Source: CAWFZT01 sp963820415 (GTDB lineage: Bacteria > Chloroflexota > Anaerolineae > Anaerolineales > Anaerolineaceae). From it: a stretch of DNA of 64,000 nucleotides. The notes beneath the pieces are model-generated. The model saw only the letters and a list, made by a program, of their open reading frames with translations. It did not search any database and was not told the DNA's origin. Positions 62,548 to 64,000 of the stretch are shown here, piece after piece. The stretch spans positions 65,040 to 129,039 of the forward strand of contig CAWFZT010000015.1 in assembly GCA_963820415.1 (NCBI GenBank). Direction: 5' to 3'. The position numbers and the translations under genes are program-made. Position 1 is the stretch's first letter, and each line of letters opens with the position of its first letter.

Positions 62548-64000
62548 ATGACCGCATTATCGACTCCAGAAACTGCAGTAAAATCCCACCTTTCCCTGGC
62601 AACAAAGATAATTTATGGCAGTGGCGATTGGGGGAGAGCCAGTTTTAATACTCTCAGGCAAATTTTCTATGCAATTTTTCTCACCGATGTGGTCGGTCTT
62701 GACCCACGCCTGGCCTCAGTAGCGGCATTTGTAGGTATCATCTGGGATGCTACTAACGATCCCCTGGTGGGAGCGCTGAGTGATAATGTGCGCACACGTT
62801 GGGGCAGGCGCCGGCCTTTTCTATTACTCTTTTCCGTTCCCTTTGCTTTGGCTTTTATCCTACTGTGGTGGGCGCCGCCCTGGCATACTCAGTTCATGTT
62901 AATGATTCACTGTACCCTGGCTTATTGTGTTGCCGATACCATCCAAACTCTGGTAACCGTACCTTACTTGGCGCTGACGCCCGAGCTGGCTACAGGTTAT
63001 GACGAACGCACCAGCCTGACCAGTTTCAGAATGTTCTTCAACCTGATCGCTTCTCTGGTTACCGCCGTGATGGCGCCTACCGTGGTCGAATCAGTCGTAA
63101 AATCTGGCTTCAGCCTCGACCAGGGCTATCTCACCGTGGCCGCCCTGTTTGGTGGGTTGGCGATCATCCCCTCTCTATTAATCTTTTTTTTCGTCCACGA
63201 AAGAGAGATTGAAACCGAAATTCAAAAAGAGACCATGACTTTCCGGCAGACGCTGAAGAACCTCTGGCAGAATACCCCGTTTCGCTTTGCCACCGGCATC
63301 TACGTGCTCAACTGGGTCGCCTTTGATATCGTTGCCTTAATGATATCGTTTTATCTGCTTTATTGGGTTGGAAAAGGCGACGTTTTTTTAAAAGTAAATA
63401 TCTTAGGAATTAATCTCTCGCTTGTTTCGGCAGTCCTCGGAATCTTGCTCCTGACCGCCACCATTGCCATTCCTTTATGGAACTGGATGGCCCAAAAATG
63501 GAGTAAGCGGATCGCCTACATCATTGGGATGATCTTCTGGATTGTAGTACAGGCTTTCCTTTTATTCATTCAACAAGGAGATATTAACCTGATTCTGGTC
63601 TTCTCGTTCCTGGCCGGCTTGAGCGTTTCCACCGCTCACGTGATGCCCGAGGCGCTTTTCCCGGATGTGATCGACTGGGATGAATTGCGCACTGATACCG
63701 AAAAGAAGGTATGTATTATGGAGCGGTAAATTTCATCCGAAAATTAAGCAGCGCCTTTGCCATTTTCATCGCCCTCCAGACGTTGGGCTGGTTCGGATAT
63801 AAATCTCCGCCGGCCACCGCAACAATTTATACCCAGTCTTCCACGACCTTGACCGTAATTCGCCTGTTAACTGGCCCAACGATCGCCGTTTTTTTGATCA
63901 GCGCGATTGCTATGGCCTGGTCGTATCCACTGAGTCGTGAACGACAAAATCGCATCCGCAGAATGCTGCAAAGGCGCCAGGAAAGACGTGCAAAACGGAA
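62548..64000 (+). pseudogene. MFS sugar transporter (GPH/MelB-like), frameshifted and cut by window edge
   Basis: A glycoside-pentoside-hexuronide cation symporter type MFS protein: DATNDPLVGALSDNVRTRWG and the RRPFLLLFSVPF segment match the family, and there are about ten hydrophobic helices in the first 390 residues. The frame ends at 63729, but the natural continuation, MYYGAVNFIRKLSSAFAIFI, starts in another frame at 63711 and stays open to the edge. Adding one G at the GG of 63708-63709 restores it. ATG 62548 follows AAGGAAAAG. Substrate unknown. Confidence 0.88.

Noticed and set aside
1..64000. CRISPR array, rRNA operon, toxin-antitoxin or restriction system
   Set aside because: I scanned for short regularly spaced repeats, rRNA segments and paired small genes and saw none.

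Overview
The window reads as chromosome of an anaerobic or facultative Chloroflexota bacterium, most likely of the class Anaerolineae. This is inferred from gene content and protein style: coenzyme F420 genes, XdhD/YqeC-type molybdenum hydroxylase genes, MrfAB, an ATP-dependent PEP carboxykinase and several Chloroflexota-like hypothetical proteins. No rRNA or species marker is present. No phage or CRISPR locus was found; the only clear mobile DNA is a tandem insertion sequence pair at about 52-55 kb.

Layout. 1-15.8 kb is almost entirely minus strand: a response regulator cut by the left edge, lon, hsp20, tRNA-Arg(TCT), hypothetical genes, a LysM/M23 envelope peptidase, DUF192, two response regulators, then a housekeeping run (ComEA-like, YqeY, PgpH-like c-di-AMP phosphodiesterase, YbeY, DgkA, endonuclease IV-like), DUF1385 and an M20 peptidase. 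16.0-33.1 kb is one co-directional plus-strand cluster of 15 genes joining F420 biosynthesis and use (NpdG-like, CofE, FbiD/CofC, a luciferase-like F420 enzyme) to two molybdenum hydroxylases and their maturation factors (SsnA-like amidohydrolase, XdhC, a YqeC-MocA fusion, a second MocA) and a CBS-type pyrophosphatase. 33.1-45.7 kb is mostly minus strand: S41 protease, DUF2007, MrfB and MrfA (MrfA with an HNH insertion), a divergent prepilin peptidase, pckA, a large lipoprotein, nusB, Asp23 and LarA. 46.4-49 kb is plus strand (tyrosine recombinase, exonuclease III, Mut7-C protein). TPR and typA follow on the minus strand. Then come two near-identical IS1202-like elements and a plus-strand run of patatin, FmdB zinc ribbon, argF, rocD, CoA transferase, pyruvate kinase, GNAT-like protein and an MFS sugar transporter cut by the right edge.

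The most notable system is the 17-kb F420/molybdenum-hydroxylase cluster. FbiD and MocA both release pyrophosphate and a pyrophosphatase gene sits between them. The SsnA and YqeC homologues are markers of selenium-dependent molybdenum hydroxylases, so a selenium-dependent N-heterocycle oxidation linked to F420 is plausible but not shown. A second notable signal is a pair of 112-bp dyad elements (13.4 and 62.4 kb) with perfect 54-bp palindromic cores whose differences are matched on both arms.

At least six genes are broken by single-base shifts, mostly at short homopolymers, including argF. One further gene pair is separated by a single in-frame TGA. Sequence error is the simplest explanation for most of these, so the interrupted genes should not be read as true pseudogenes without checking reads.
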